This document shows positions 10,134-18,375 of a DNA stretch of 64,000 bases, one piece after another. The translations under genes and the position numbers were made by a program. The number at the start of each line of letters is the position of its first letter. Within the stretch, counting starts at the first letter, position 1. The DNA comes from Bos javanicus (Eukaryota > Chordata > Mammalia > Artiodactyla > Bovidae): positions 3,286,001-3,350,000 of the forward strand of contig NC_083896.1 of assembly GCF_032452875.1 (NCBI RefSeq), given 5' to 3'. The notes beneath the pieces are model-generated. The model did no database searches. It was not told the origin of the DNA and saw only the letters and a program-made list of their open reading frames with translations.

Positions 10134-10301
10134 ACTGCTGCTGATGATGCTGCTAAGTCGCTTCAGTCGTGTCTGACTCTGTGCGACCCCATAGACGGCA
10201 GCCCACCAGGCTCCCCCGTCCCTGGGATTCTCCAGGCAAGAACCCTGGAGTGGGTTGCCATTTCCTTCTCCAATGCAGGAAAGTGGAAAGTGAAAGTGAA
10301 C
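10134..10301 (-). mobile_element. Bov-A2, single monomer
   Basis: The plus strand runs from GCTGCTGATGATGCTGCTAA through CGACCCCATAGACGGCAGCC to CCTTCTCCAATGCAGGAAAG. Only one of the two monomers is present, so the copy is 5' truncated. It appears to have entered the tail of the adjacent Bov-tA. Confidence 0.93.
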
Positions 10302-10540
10302 AACAGCAAATTGTTGCTTTACAATGTTGTGTTAGTTTCTTCTGTAGAGCAAAGTGAATCAGCTATGCACTTGCACATACCCTCTCTTTTTTGGACTTCC
10401 TTCACATTCAGTTCACCACCGAGCGCTGAGGAGAGGGCCCTGAGCTGTACAGTAGGTTCTCGTTAGTCAGCTGTTTTGTACATGGTATCAATAGTGTATG
10501 TGTCAATCCCAGTCACCAATTCCTCCCAGTCACCTTCCTC

Positions 10541-10909
10541 CTTGGTATCTGTAAGTGTCCTTCTGCCTTTTAAATTCCTGTTTCTAATCACCTGAGAGAA
10601 TTCAGATGACTAAGAAACCTAGTCTTGTATATAAATGAAGAGAATAGCCTCCTGTTCCTCAAAATGTTCAATTTTTAGTCCAGGGATTTGAGCAGTTAGT
10701 GTAGGATTTAAGGGTTTCTTTTCCTTATTTCCTGATTCTCAGTTGCACTAATAATGATTGATGATTCCAGGAAATTATGATTTCCTGGTATATAAGGAAC
10801 TAAGTTATCAAAAATTTGGGGGTACAAGTATTCCATGTTAAGAAATGCAATTATTAATTTCCTGACTTTTTGTAATCGATAAAATTTTATGACTTTTCCT
10901 AAATAATAA
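10541..10909. other. No gene seen
   Basis: A/T-rich, apparently single-copy. No recognised repeat. Confidence 0.45.
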
Positions 10910-11200
10910 GAAAAATAATAATATTTAACATTAGTAAATGATTACCATGTGCCTTTATCTATTTATTTTATTTAGCTAATGTTACATAAAGCTTGTTTAT
11001 AGATCAATGATTCTACTATGCTATATGCAAATATTAGCTTATTGAATGCCATTAAAATCTACACGTTTATATTCATTCACTTCTCAAAACTAGTATTAAT
11101 TTCAATTTATAGATGAGAAAACTGAGTCTTTGAGATGTTTTATAATTTGCTCACGGTCTCACAGCTGTTGAGTGATAGAGTCAATATCTGAAGAGAGGGA
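10910..11200 (+). repeat. MIR SINE
   Basis: AGATGAGAAAACTGAGTCTT followed by GCTCACGGTCTCACAGCTGT is the MIR core. The upstream part (TTAGTAAATGATTACCATGTG) resembles the MIR 5' region but has gained extra A/T sequence. Confidence 0.65.
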
Positions 11201-11584
11201 TGCATGCCTCTAAGAATACAATCTGATGCGATAAGTCCTCTAGTAGACAGACAGCAATAAGAGCAGGAGCCCTGTACTCAGAATCTGAACCCAACAGGTT
11301 TAGTCTAGTGGCTCAGAACAAAAGTGGGATGATCCTCATACTGACAAAAAAAAAAAAAAATGGACTATGAGGAAGTTTCTACTTGAAAAGAAAGAGAGCA
11401 AATTTTGGAAGTTATTATTATGAGAGTGAAACATCTATTTTCACTCTCTGATTCTTTATCCAGCTCCTAATCTGGACCATAGAACACCACATACTGGTTT
11501 TCTCAATGTTTTGATACTTACTATGGATAAAAAGCACTGTCTCTGAATTCACGTTACTTCCTTAAAACATGTGTTCTATTGTCT
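11201..11584. other. No gene seen
   Basis: Apparently single-copy, with a poly-A run at 11346-11360. Confidence 0.45.
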
Positions 11585-11710
11585 GGGTTTGGGGAATGTA
11601 CATTGTCTGAGAGGTTTGCTCATCTGTGAATTGGTACAAGAATTATTTTGAGAGTCAAATGAAATAGTACTACTTCTTAGCAGACAGCATGGTATTTATT
11701 AATTAATCAA
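11585..11710 (-). repeat. MIR fragment
   Basis: CTCATCTGTGAATTGGTACA and GAGAGTCAAATGAAATAGTA match the complement of the MIR 5' half ('ctcatctgtaaaatgggg... attaaatgagataa'). It ends near ATTAATCAATAAATGC. Confidence 0.6.
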
Positions 11711-11833
11711 TAAATGCTTCTCAAGATTATCACCATTTTGAAAATGTACTTCACAGAAAGCTGGCAACACAAACAGCTCAGGGAAAACAAGATCACTGTG
11801 GAATAAATCTGGGGAATGATATTCTTTAGTTCC

Positions 11834-12050
11834 TTCCCTGCTGGCTCAGACAATAAAGAATCTGCCAGCAATGCGGGAGACTTGGGTTCAGTCCCTGGAT
11901 TGGGAAGATCCCCTGGAGGAGGGCATGTCAGCCCACTCAGTATTCTTGCCTGGAGAATCCCCATGGACAGAGGAACCTGATGGGCTACAGTCCATGGGGT
12001 TGCAAAGAGTCAGACACGACTGAGCGACTAAGCCCAGCGCAGCACAACAA
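11834..12050 (+). mobile_element. Bov-tA SINE with clear target-site duplication
   Basis: Head TTCCCTGCTGGCTCAGACAA, B box GGTTCAGTCCC, tail AGAGTCAGACACGACTGAGC. The flanks are ATTCTTTAGTTCC (11821-11833) and ATTCTTCAGTTCC (12051-12063); 12 of 13 match. Its 3' tail is the same string seen at BovB 3' ends in this window, which is the basis for BovB-driven movement. Confidence 0.97.
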
Positions 12051-12063
12051 ATTCTTCAGTTCC

Positions 12064-12529
12064 ATCACAGAATGTCATATCGGACATTGTCATAGTAAAA
12101 GCATCCTAAAAGTCTACTTTTGGAAACATGTTCAGCTTTATTTAGCTCAATGTTTCCCAAATTTGTTTGCCTATAAAAGTTGTGTAGGTATGATGTGTGC
12201 ATTTATGTGTGTGTTCTCACATACTTGTGCATGTGTGTGTGTTTGTGTGGTTAAACATCTGTCTTAAGGAACTAGTTTTCATGAAATGCATTGCTACATT
12301 GCTAGGATATTCTGCCTCTCACCAAATATCTGAAATGAGAGTGAGAGGAAATTCGTGGCGTGCAGACTGCTGGGACAGTTCCAGACCTAAAGTATATCAG
12401 TTAGGATCAAATATTAGCATGCTGGCTGATGGGGCAAAGGAACTTGGAACCTAGGTCCTCTGAAGGTTAACTTCTGGTGTTACTAGAAGAAACCCATAGG
12501 TTTGATCCTCTAAAGTTTAATCATTACAA
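12064..12529. other. No gene seen
   Basis: Holds a loose TG-rich patch (12193-12250). No repeat family recognised and no convincing exon. Confidence 0.45.
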
Positions 12530-12670
12530 CCATCACCACCATTTTATCATCATTATTGGCATATATTCAGTGGTTTAATATATTTCAGTCATGGTGTTAA
12601 GTGATTTATTTGCATTAGTCATTTTGTCTTTACAGTCGTACTGTTAGTTAGGTATCACAACTCTATTTTT
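12530..12670 (+). repeat. MIR 5' fragment
   Basis: TTCAGTCATGGTGTTAAGTG, ATTTGCATTAGTCATTTTGT and TTAGTTAGGTATCACAACTC follow the MIR 5' half ('gtgccaggcactgtgctaagtg... aggtaggtactatt'). Confidence 0.55.
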
Positions 12671-12950
12671 TTTTTTTAATTTATATTCAGCACATTCCAT
12701 TCAGTGTAACAGAATGCAGTTCACTTTAAAAAATAGTTCTATAAAAATACTAAAATATATATGCAAAACCCAGTTCTTTTAGAAATTAAGGCTTCTACTA
12801 TACTTCATATACCAATGACACTAAATAATATTAATAGGCCATAGCAAGCATGAGTTTTCTCTTGAAATATCCCCCATCTCTTTATACCATTTTGGATTAA
12901 ATATTTTCCCCCAGTTTATTTATTTATTTTTAAATTGGAGTATAGTTGCT

Positions 12951-14875
12951 TTCAGATCAGATGAGATCAGTCACTCAGTCGTGTCTGACTCTTTGCGACC
13001 CCATGAATCGCAGCACAGCCAGGCCTCCCTGTCCACCACCAACTCCCAGAGTTCACTGAGACTCACGTCCATCGAGTCAGTGATGCCATCCAACAATCTC
13101 ATCCTATGTCGTCCCCTTCTCCTCCTGCCCACAATCCCTCCCAGCATCAGAGTCTTTTCCAATGAGTCAACTGTTCGCATGAGGTGGCCAAAGTACTGGA
13201 GTTTCAGCTTTAGCATCATTCCTTCCAAAGAAATCCCAGGGCCGACCTCCTTCAGAATGGACTGGTTGGATCTCCTTGCAGTCCAAGGGACTCTCAAGAG
13301 TCTTCTCCAACACCACAGTTCAAAAGCATCAATTCTTGGGCGCTCAGCCTTCTTCACAGTCCACCTCTCACATCCATACATGACCACAGGGAAAACCATA
13401 GCCTTGACTAGATGAACCTTTGTTGGCAAAGTAATGTCTTTGCTTTTGAATATGCTATCTAAGTTGGTCATAACTTTCCTTCCAAGGAGTAAGCATCTTT
13501 TAATTTCATGGCTGCAGTCACCATCTGCAGTGATTTTGGAGCCCAAAAAAATAAATTCTGACACTGTTTCCACTGTTTCCCCATCTATTTCCCATGAAGT
13601 GATGGGACCAGATGCCATGATCTTAGTTTTCTGAATATTGAGCTTTAAGCCAATTTTTTCACTCTCCACTTTCACTTTCATCAAGAGGCTTTTGAGTTCC
13701 TCTTCACTTTCTGCCATAAGGGTGGTGTCATCTGCATATGTGAGGTTATTGATATTTCTCCCTGCAATCTTGATTCCAGCTTGTGCTTCTTCCAGTCCAG
13801 CGTTTCTCATGATGTACTCTGCATATAAGTTAAATAAACAGGGTGACAATATACAGCCTTGATGAACTCCTTTTCCTATCTGCAACCAGTCTGTTGTTCC
13901 ATGTCCAGTTCTAACTGTTGCTTCCTGACCTGCATACAATTTTCTCAAGAGGCAGATCAGGTGGTCTGGTATTCCCATCTCTTTCAGAATTTTCCACAGT
14001 TTATTGTGATCCACACAGTCAAAGGCTTTGGCATAGTTAATAAAGCAGAAATAGATGCTCTTCTCAAACTCTCTTGCTTTTTCCATGATCCAGTGGATGT
14101 TGGCAATTGGATCTCTGGTTCCTCTGCCTTTTCTAAAACCAGCTTGAACATCAGAAAGTTCACGGTTCACATATTGCTGAAGCCTGGCTTGGAGAATTTT
14201 GAGCATTACTTTACTAGCGTGTGAGATGAGTGCAATTGTGTGGTAGTCTGAGCATTCTTTGGCGTTGCCTTTCTTTGGGATTGGAATGAAAACTGACCTT
14301 TTCCAGTCCTGTGGCCACTGCTGAGTTTTCCAAATTTGCTGGCATGTTTAGTGCAGCACTTTCACAGCATCATCTTTCAGGATTTGGAATAGCTTCACTG
14401 GAATTCCATCACCTCCACTAGCTTTGTCCGTAGTGATGCTTTCTAAGGCCCACTTGACTTCACATTCCAGGATGTCTGGCTCTAGGTGAGTGATCACACC
14501 ATCGTGATTATCTGGGTTGTGAAGATCTTTTTTGTACAGTTCTTCTGTGTATTCTTGCCATCTCTTCTCAACATCTTCTGCTTCTGTTAGGTCCATACCA
14601 TTTCTGTCCTTTATCGAGCCCATCTTTGCATGAAATGTTCCTTTGGTATCTCTGATTTTCTTGAAGAGATCTCTAGTCTTTCCCATTCTGTTGTTTTCCT
14701 CTATTTCTTTGCATTGATCGCTGAAGAAGGCTTTCTTATCTCTTCTTGGTATTCTTTGGAACTCTGCATTCAAATGTTTATATCTTTCCTTTTCTCCTTT
14801 GCTTTTTGCTTCTCTTCTTTTCACAGCTATTTGTAAGGTCTCCCCAGACAGCCATTGTGCTTTTTTGCATTTCTT
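12951..14875 (-). mobile_element. BovB LINE, 5' truncated, best preserved
   Basis: About 1.9 kb of BovB, from its 3' end (plus strand GATCAGTCACTCAGTCGTGT) to a break at CATTTCTT next to L1 DNA. It keeps the linker after the endonuclease, the whole reverse transcriptase and the C-terminus. BovB is an RTE-clade element that, from published work, entered ruminants by horizontal transfer. This copy lacks the endonuclease and 5' end, so it cannot move by itself. Confidence 0.96.
12971..14875 (-). pseudogene. BovB ORF2 (reverse transcriptase), one in-frame stop
   Basis: About 635 codons stay in one frame, broken only by TAA at 14350-14348, where related copies carry a serine codon. Order of parts: linker (WLSGETLQIAVKRREAKS), RT fingers/palm (GFRKGRGTRDPIANIHWIME; FINYAKAFDCVDHNKLW; GCILSPCLFNLYAEYIM), the catalytic YADDTT box, then the thumb and a basic, tryptophan-rich C-terminus (LWCWRRLLRVPWTARRSN; RRRRGRHRMRLLDGITDSMD) ending SDTTE. 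Both YADD aspartates are present. Other BovB copies here have several frameshifts, so this one is either younger or little decayed. A full element would also need the upstream endonuclease, which is missing. Confidence 0.9.
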
Positions 14876-15055
14876 ATGTGTTAATTTCGGCTGAACAGCA
14901 ATGTGAGCAATGTGAGCCAGCCATCTGAGCCATACATACATCCCTGCTCTCTTGAGCCTCCCTGCCACCACTGCCCCCATCCTACCTCTTTAGGCCATCA
15001 CAGAGCGCTGAGCTGAGCTCCCTATGTTATACAGCCAGCTTCCTACTAGCTATTT

Positions 15056-15546
15056 TACAAAAGACACATGTACCCCAGTGTTCACTGAAGCACTATTTAC
15101 AGTAGCCAGGGCATGGAAGGAACTTAAATGTCCCTTGACAGATGAATGGATAAAGAAGATGTGGTACATATATACAATGGAATACTGCTGCTGCTGCTGC
15201 TAAGTCGCTTCAGTCGTGTCCGACTGTGCGACCCCAGAGACGGCAGCCCACCAGGCTCCCCCATCCCTGGGATTCTCCAGGCAAGAACACTGGAGTGGGT
15301 TGCCATTTCCTTCTCCAATGCATGAAAATGAAAACTGAAAGTGAAGTCGCTCAGTCGTGTTCGACTCTTAGCGACCCCATGGACTGTGGCCCACCAGGCT
15401 CCTCCGCCCATGGGATTTTCCAGGCAAGAGTGCTGGAGTGGGGTGCCATTGCCTTCTCCGAAAATGGAATACTACTCAGCCACAAAAAGAAATGGGGTTG
15501 GGTAATTTGTAGTGAGGTGGGTGAACCTGGAGTTTGTCGTTCAGAG
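15056..15546 (+). mobile_element. L1 ORF2 end/3' UTR, inverted segment
   Basis: ACACATGTACCCCAGTGTTC, GATGAATGGATAAAGAAGAT and (after the Bov-A2) AATGGAATACTACTCAGCC, then GGTGGGTGAACCTGGAG follow the L1 sense strand. With the minus-strand 3' UTR to its left this is the classic twin-priming product: 3' part in one orientation, upstream part flipped. Confidence 0.85.
15187..15462 (-). mobile_element. Bov-A2 SINE nested in L1
   Basis: The plus strand begins GCTGCTGCTGCTGCTAAGTC. Two monomers are joined at GCATGAAAATGAAAACTG, and it ends CCATTGCCTTCTCCG. AATGGAATACT flanks it at 15176-15186 and 15463-15473, a perfect 11-bp target-site duplication of L1 sequence. Full-length dimer. Confidence 0.97.
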
Positions 15547-16335
15547 TCAGTTCAGTTCAGTTCAGTTCAGTCACTCAGTCATGTTTGACTCTTTGCAACC
15601 CCATGGACTGCAGCATGTCAGGCTTCTCTGTCCATCACCAACTCCCAGAGTTTGCTCAAACTCATGTCCATTGAGTTAGTTCCATCCAACCATCTCATCC
15701 TCTGTCATCTCCTTCTCCTCCTGCCTTCAATCTTTCCCAGCATCAGGGTCTTTTCCAGTGAGTCAGTTCTTTGCATCAGGTGGCCAAAGTATTTTAGCTT
15801 TAGCTTCAGCTTCAGCATCAGTCCTTCCAATGAATATTCAGGGTTGATTTCCTTTAGGATTGACTGGTTTGATCTCCTTGCTGTGCAAGGGACTCTCAAG
15901 AGTCTTCTCCAGCATCACAATTCGAAAGCATCAATTCTTCGGTGCTCAGCTTTCTTTATAGTCCAACTCTCACATCCATACATGACTCCTGGAGAAACCA
16001 TAGCTTTTGACTATATGGAACTTTTTCAGCCAAGTAATGTCTTTGCTTTTTAATACTCTGTCTAGGTTTGTCATAGCTTTTCTTCCAAGGAGCAAACATC
16101 TTTTAAATTCATGGCTGCAGTCACCATCTGCAGTGATTTTGGAGCCCAAGAAAATAAAGTCTGCCACTGTTTCCACTGTTTCCCTATCTATTTGCCACGA
16201 AGCGATGGGATCAGATACTATGATCTTTGTTTTTATAATGTTGAGTTTTAAGCTAGCTTTTTCACTCTCTTCTTTCACTTTCATCAAGAGGCTCTTTAGT
16301 TCCCCTTTGCTTTCTGCCATAAGGGTGGTATCATC
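15547..16335 (-). mobile_element. BovB 3' fragment with (TTCAG)n tail
   Basis: Starts with four to five TTCAG pentamers (15549-15570), then TCACTCAGTCATGTTTGACT, and runs 5' to the region just C-terminal of the reverse transcriptase catalytic box (plus strand CATAAGGGTGGTATCATC). Coding remnants read LNIIKTKIIVSDPIASWQID and KRCLLLGRKAMTNLDRV, in broken frames. It inserted into the plus-oriented L1 segment. Confidence 0.95.
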
Positions 16336-16350
16336 ATAACTTAAGTCTTT

Positions 16351-16704
16351 CTAAATCTGTATTCCATTATATAAAAATTAGAGTTGTGTTCATCTCTATT
16401 CTTCATCTGCAAATAGGTTCATCAGCACCATTTTTCTAGATTCCATATATATGCATTAATATATGATATTTATTTTTCTCTTTTTGATTTATTTTACCTA
16501 TATCATATTTGTGATATTTATTTTTCTCTTTTTGACTTACTTTACTTATATTTATGATATTTATTTTTCTCTTTTTGACTTATTTATGTCATATATTAAT
16601 GCATATATATGGAATCCAGAAAAATGGTGCTGATGAACCTATTTGCAAAGTAGGAATAGAAAAGCACACAACTCTAATTTTTATATAATGAAATATGGAT
16701 TTAG
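16351..16704. repeat. 354-bp palindrome with tandem-repeat centre
   Basis: Arms 16351-16468 and 16587-16704 (118 nt each) are reverse complements at roughly 90% by eye, sharing TTATATAAAAATTAGAGTTG and TAGGTTCATCAGCACCATTT. The 118-nt centre holds three tandem copies of a 43-48 bp unit beginning GATATTTATTTTTCTCTTTT (16465, 16513, 16556). Part of each arm is L1 3' UTR (GCATATATATGGAATCCAGA). The outer part is non-L1 flank, so the inverted duplication happened after the L1 inserted. Confidence 0.9.
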
Positions 16705-16780
16705 AGAGAGTTATATGCCCAAGATAAAGAGCTAACTATAGAACATACTCTTAAGGTCCTGGAAAGTAGCTTGACTCTTT
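16688..16780 (+). repeat. MIR-like fragment
   Basis: GGATTTAGAGAGAGTTATAT followed by GCCCAAGATAAAGAGCTAAC resembles the MIR core. It overlaps the end of the right palindrome arm. Confidence 0.45.
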
Positions 16781-17149
16781 ACTTGTGAGAATAATTGCCA
16801 GTGAGAAAGGTGGCACAGTAGTTCTCCCAGGGGTGACCCTGGATCTGGGTAACCAGGTCTGCTTTCTTAGGACATGAGTTTCTTCAATAGCTGTACCAGA
16901 CAAGTGTCCTTTCAAAGGCCCCAACTGCAGGGAATCTGCAGGCAGCAGCAGGAAGCAAGGCCCACCTAGTGATGGAGATCACTTGACTTCATCAGAGCAC
17001 AATCTCTTCTTAATATCTGAACAGCCAAGCTGAATTTCATCATGCTACTAATGTTAAGGGCCATTATAGGTTTTCATGAGCAATCAAAGAACCAGATTTA
17101 AACCTGGAGACCATTACGATGCACTGTACGACAGGGAGAAAATTATGTA
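16781..17149. other. No gene seen
   Basis: Apparently single-copy. No exon or repeat recognised. Confidence 0.45.
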
Positions 17150-17365
17150 GGACAGGATCTCCACACTATGGCCTGTGCAGCAAATCTGGCCTGCCAATGC
17201 TTATTGCACAGTTGGTGAGTAAAAGTGTTTCTTAACATTTTAAATTAATTGTACAAGTGTCTCTATAGTATTAGTATTATCAATTCTGTTTCTTGATTCA
17301 TAAAGCCTAAAATATCTACAGTCTTGCTTTAAATAAATGAAAAAAAAATTGGTCACCCCTGACAT
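17150..17365. mobile_element. hAT-like DNA transposon fragment
   Basis: TATGGCCTGTGCAGCAAATC and the end AAAGCCTAAAATATCTACAG ... TTGGTCACCCCTGAC resemble non-autonomous hAT elements of the MER5/Charlie kind, whose ends read '...gctgacccctg'. No coding capacity. Family assignment is tentative. Confidence 0.45.
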
Positions 17366-17711
17366 GATATTAATTTCATAGACTCTTCCCAATATTTTCA
17401 ATTATTTAAAAAAAAAAATCAAGCACCAACTTAATTTAACCATTATTGTTGAAGGAGAAGTACCTATCTGCAGGACATGTTAGCTATGGAAGGACCCTCA
17501 GAAAATCATCAATTAGTAATTCATGGAAAACTGAAGCTACCTATTTGAAACTCTGATAACCGTGAGAACATTTTGAGGAACAGGAGGCTTTTCTTTCCTG
17601 GCCTCTGTTCCCCATATGTGATAGGAACTGGACTGAACAAGTGACAAGTTATGCCAATCAGACTCTTTTTCCTCATGGATTAGAGACTTACATTATAGTT
17701 AGCAGCCAACT

Positions 17712-17925
17712 GGGCTTCCCAGGTGACTCAGAGGTAAGAATATGCTTGCAATGCGGGAGATACAGGAGATGTGGTTTCAGTGCTTGGGTCGGGAAGATCC
17801 CCTGTAGGAGGGCATGGCAACCCACTCCAGTATTCTTACCTGGAGAATCCCATGACAGAAGAGCCTGGCGGGCTATAGTCCATGGGGTCGCAAAGATTCG
17901 GACCGGACTGAGTGACTCCAGCTTC
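17712..17925 (+). mobile_element. Bov-tA SINE
   Basis: Head GGGCTTCCCAGGTGACTCAG, degraded B box GGTTTCAGTGC, body CACTCCAGTATTCTTACCTG, tail GTCGCAAAGATTCGGACCGG. Full-length. Confidence 0.96.
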
Positions 17926-18169
17926 TTTGACTCTAAGAAATACTGCTCCTTAAAAATTCCATTCCTTCACCTCATCATCTTTTTTTTTTTTTTTGCTGAA
18001 GCTAGACTAAGTTCATTTTTGTTGATGCAAGCAAAAGATCCTTAACAAAACAATAAGCCCTTTCAGCATGCCAATTACAAGTACCTTATCTGTTGGGAAG
18101 ATTTTATCTAATGAACCAATTTACCAGGGCTAAAAAGTTTACATGCCATGCCTTAATATTACATTAAGT

Positions 18170-18375
18170 AATATTAAAGCTACCATATATTGGATATTTA
18201 CATTGAGTTGTATGTTCTTCTCCATGCTTTAATTTTTAAATTTCAGTAACATCCAATTTACAGAGGAGAAAATGAAGGCATTGAGATTGTTGTATGATTT
18301 GCCCAAGGTAACACAGCTAATAAGAGGTGGAGTTGGTTTCTGTATAAACCCTCTGCTTTGGACCTTTAGACCATC
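18170..18375 (+). repeat. MIR SINE
   Basis: CAGAGGAGAAAATGAAGGCA, GATTTGCCCAAGGTAACACA and GCTAATAAGAGGTGGAGTTG match the MIR core in order. The 5' half (18170-18240) is weaker. Confidence 0.75.

Larger units (their letters stand above)
9903..10540 (-). mobile_element. L1 3' UTR fragment with nested SINEs
   Basis: The plus strand reads TTTATTGGAGTATAGTTGCT, is interrupted by two SINEs, then resumes with GTTGCTTTACAATGTTGTGT, AGCAAAGTGAATCAGCTATG and GAGCTGTACAGTAGGTTCTC. This is the complement of an L1 3' end. GTTGCTTTACA occurs at both break points (9925-9935 and 10313-10323), an 11-bp target-site duplication around the SINE pair. Confidence 0.85.
12905..15055 (-). mobile_element. L1 3' part, minus orientation, split by BovB
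   Basis: The outer pieces are 12905-12950 (TTGGAGTATAGTTGCTTT) and 14876-15055 (TGTGTTAATTTCGGCTGAAC, CTCTCTTGAGCCTCCCTGCC, GAGCTGAGCTCCCTATGTTA). Together they read as the complement of a ruminant L1 3' UTR, with a few bases missing where the BovB entered. At 15056 the L1 switches to the plus strand: a 5' inversion. Confidence 0.8.

Noticed and set aside
10053..10466. 137-codon open frame on the plus strand
   Set aside because: It spans a Bov-tA, a reverse Bov-A2 and L1 3' UTR. The protein is only translated repeat DNA.
15705..15899. Short coding frames in BovB fragments as host genes
   Set aside because: They match the BovB ORF2 C-terminus (RRSNQSILKE, LKLKYFGHLM) and are element remnants.
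16465..16590. Regular repeats with spacers, considered as CRISPR-like
   Set aside because: Only three tandem A/T-rich units of L1 origin without spacers, in a mammalian genome.
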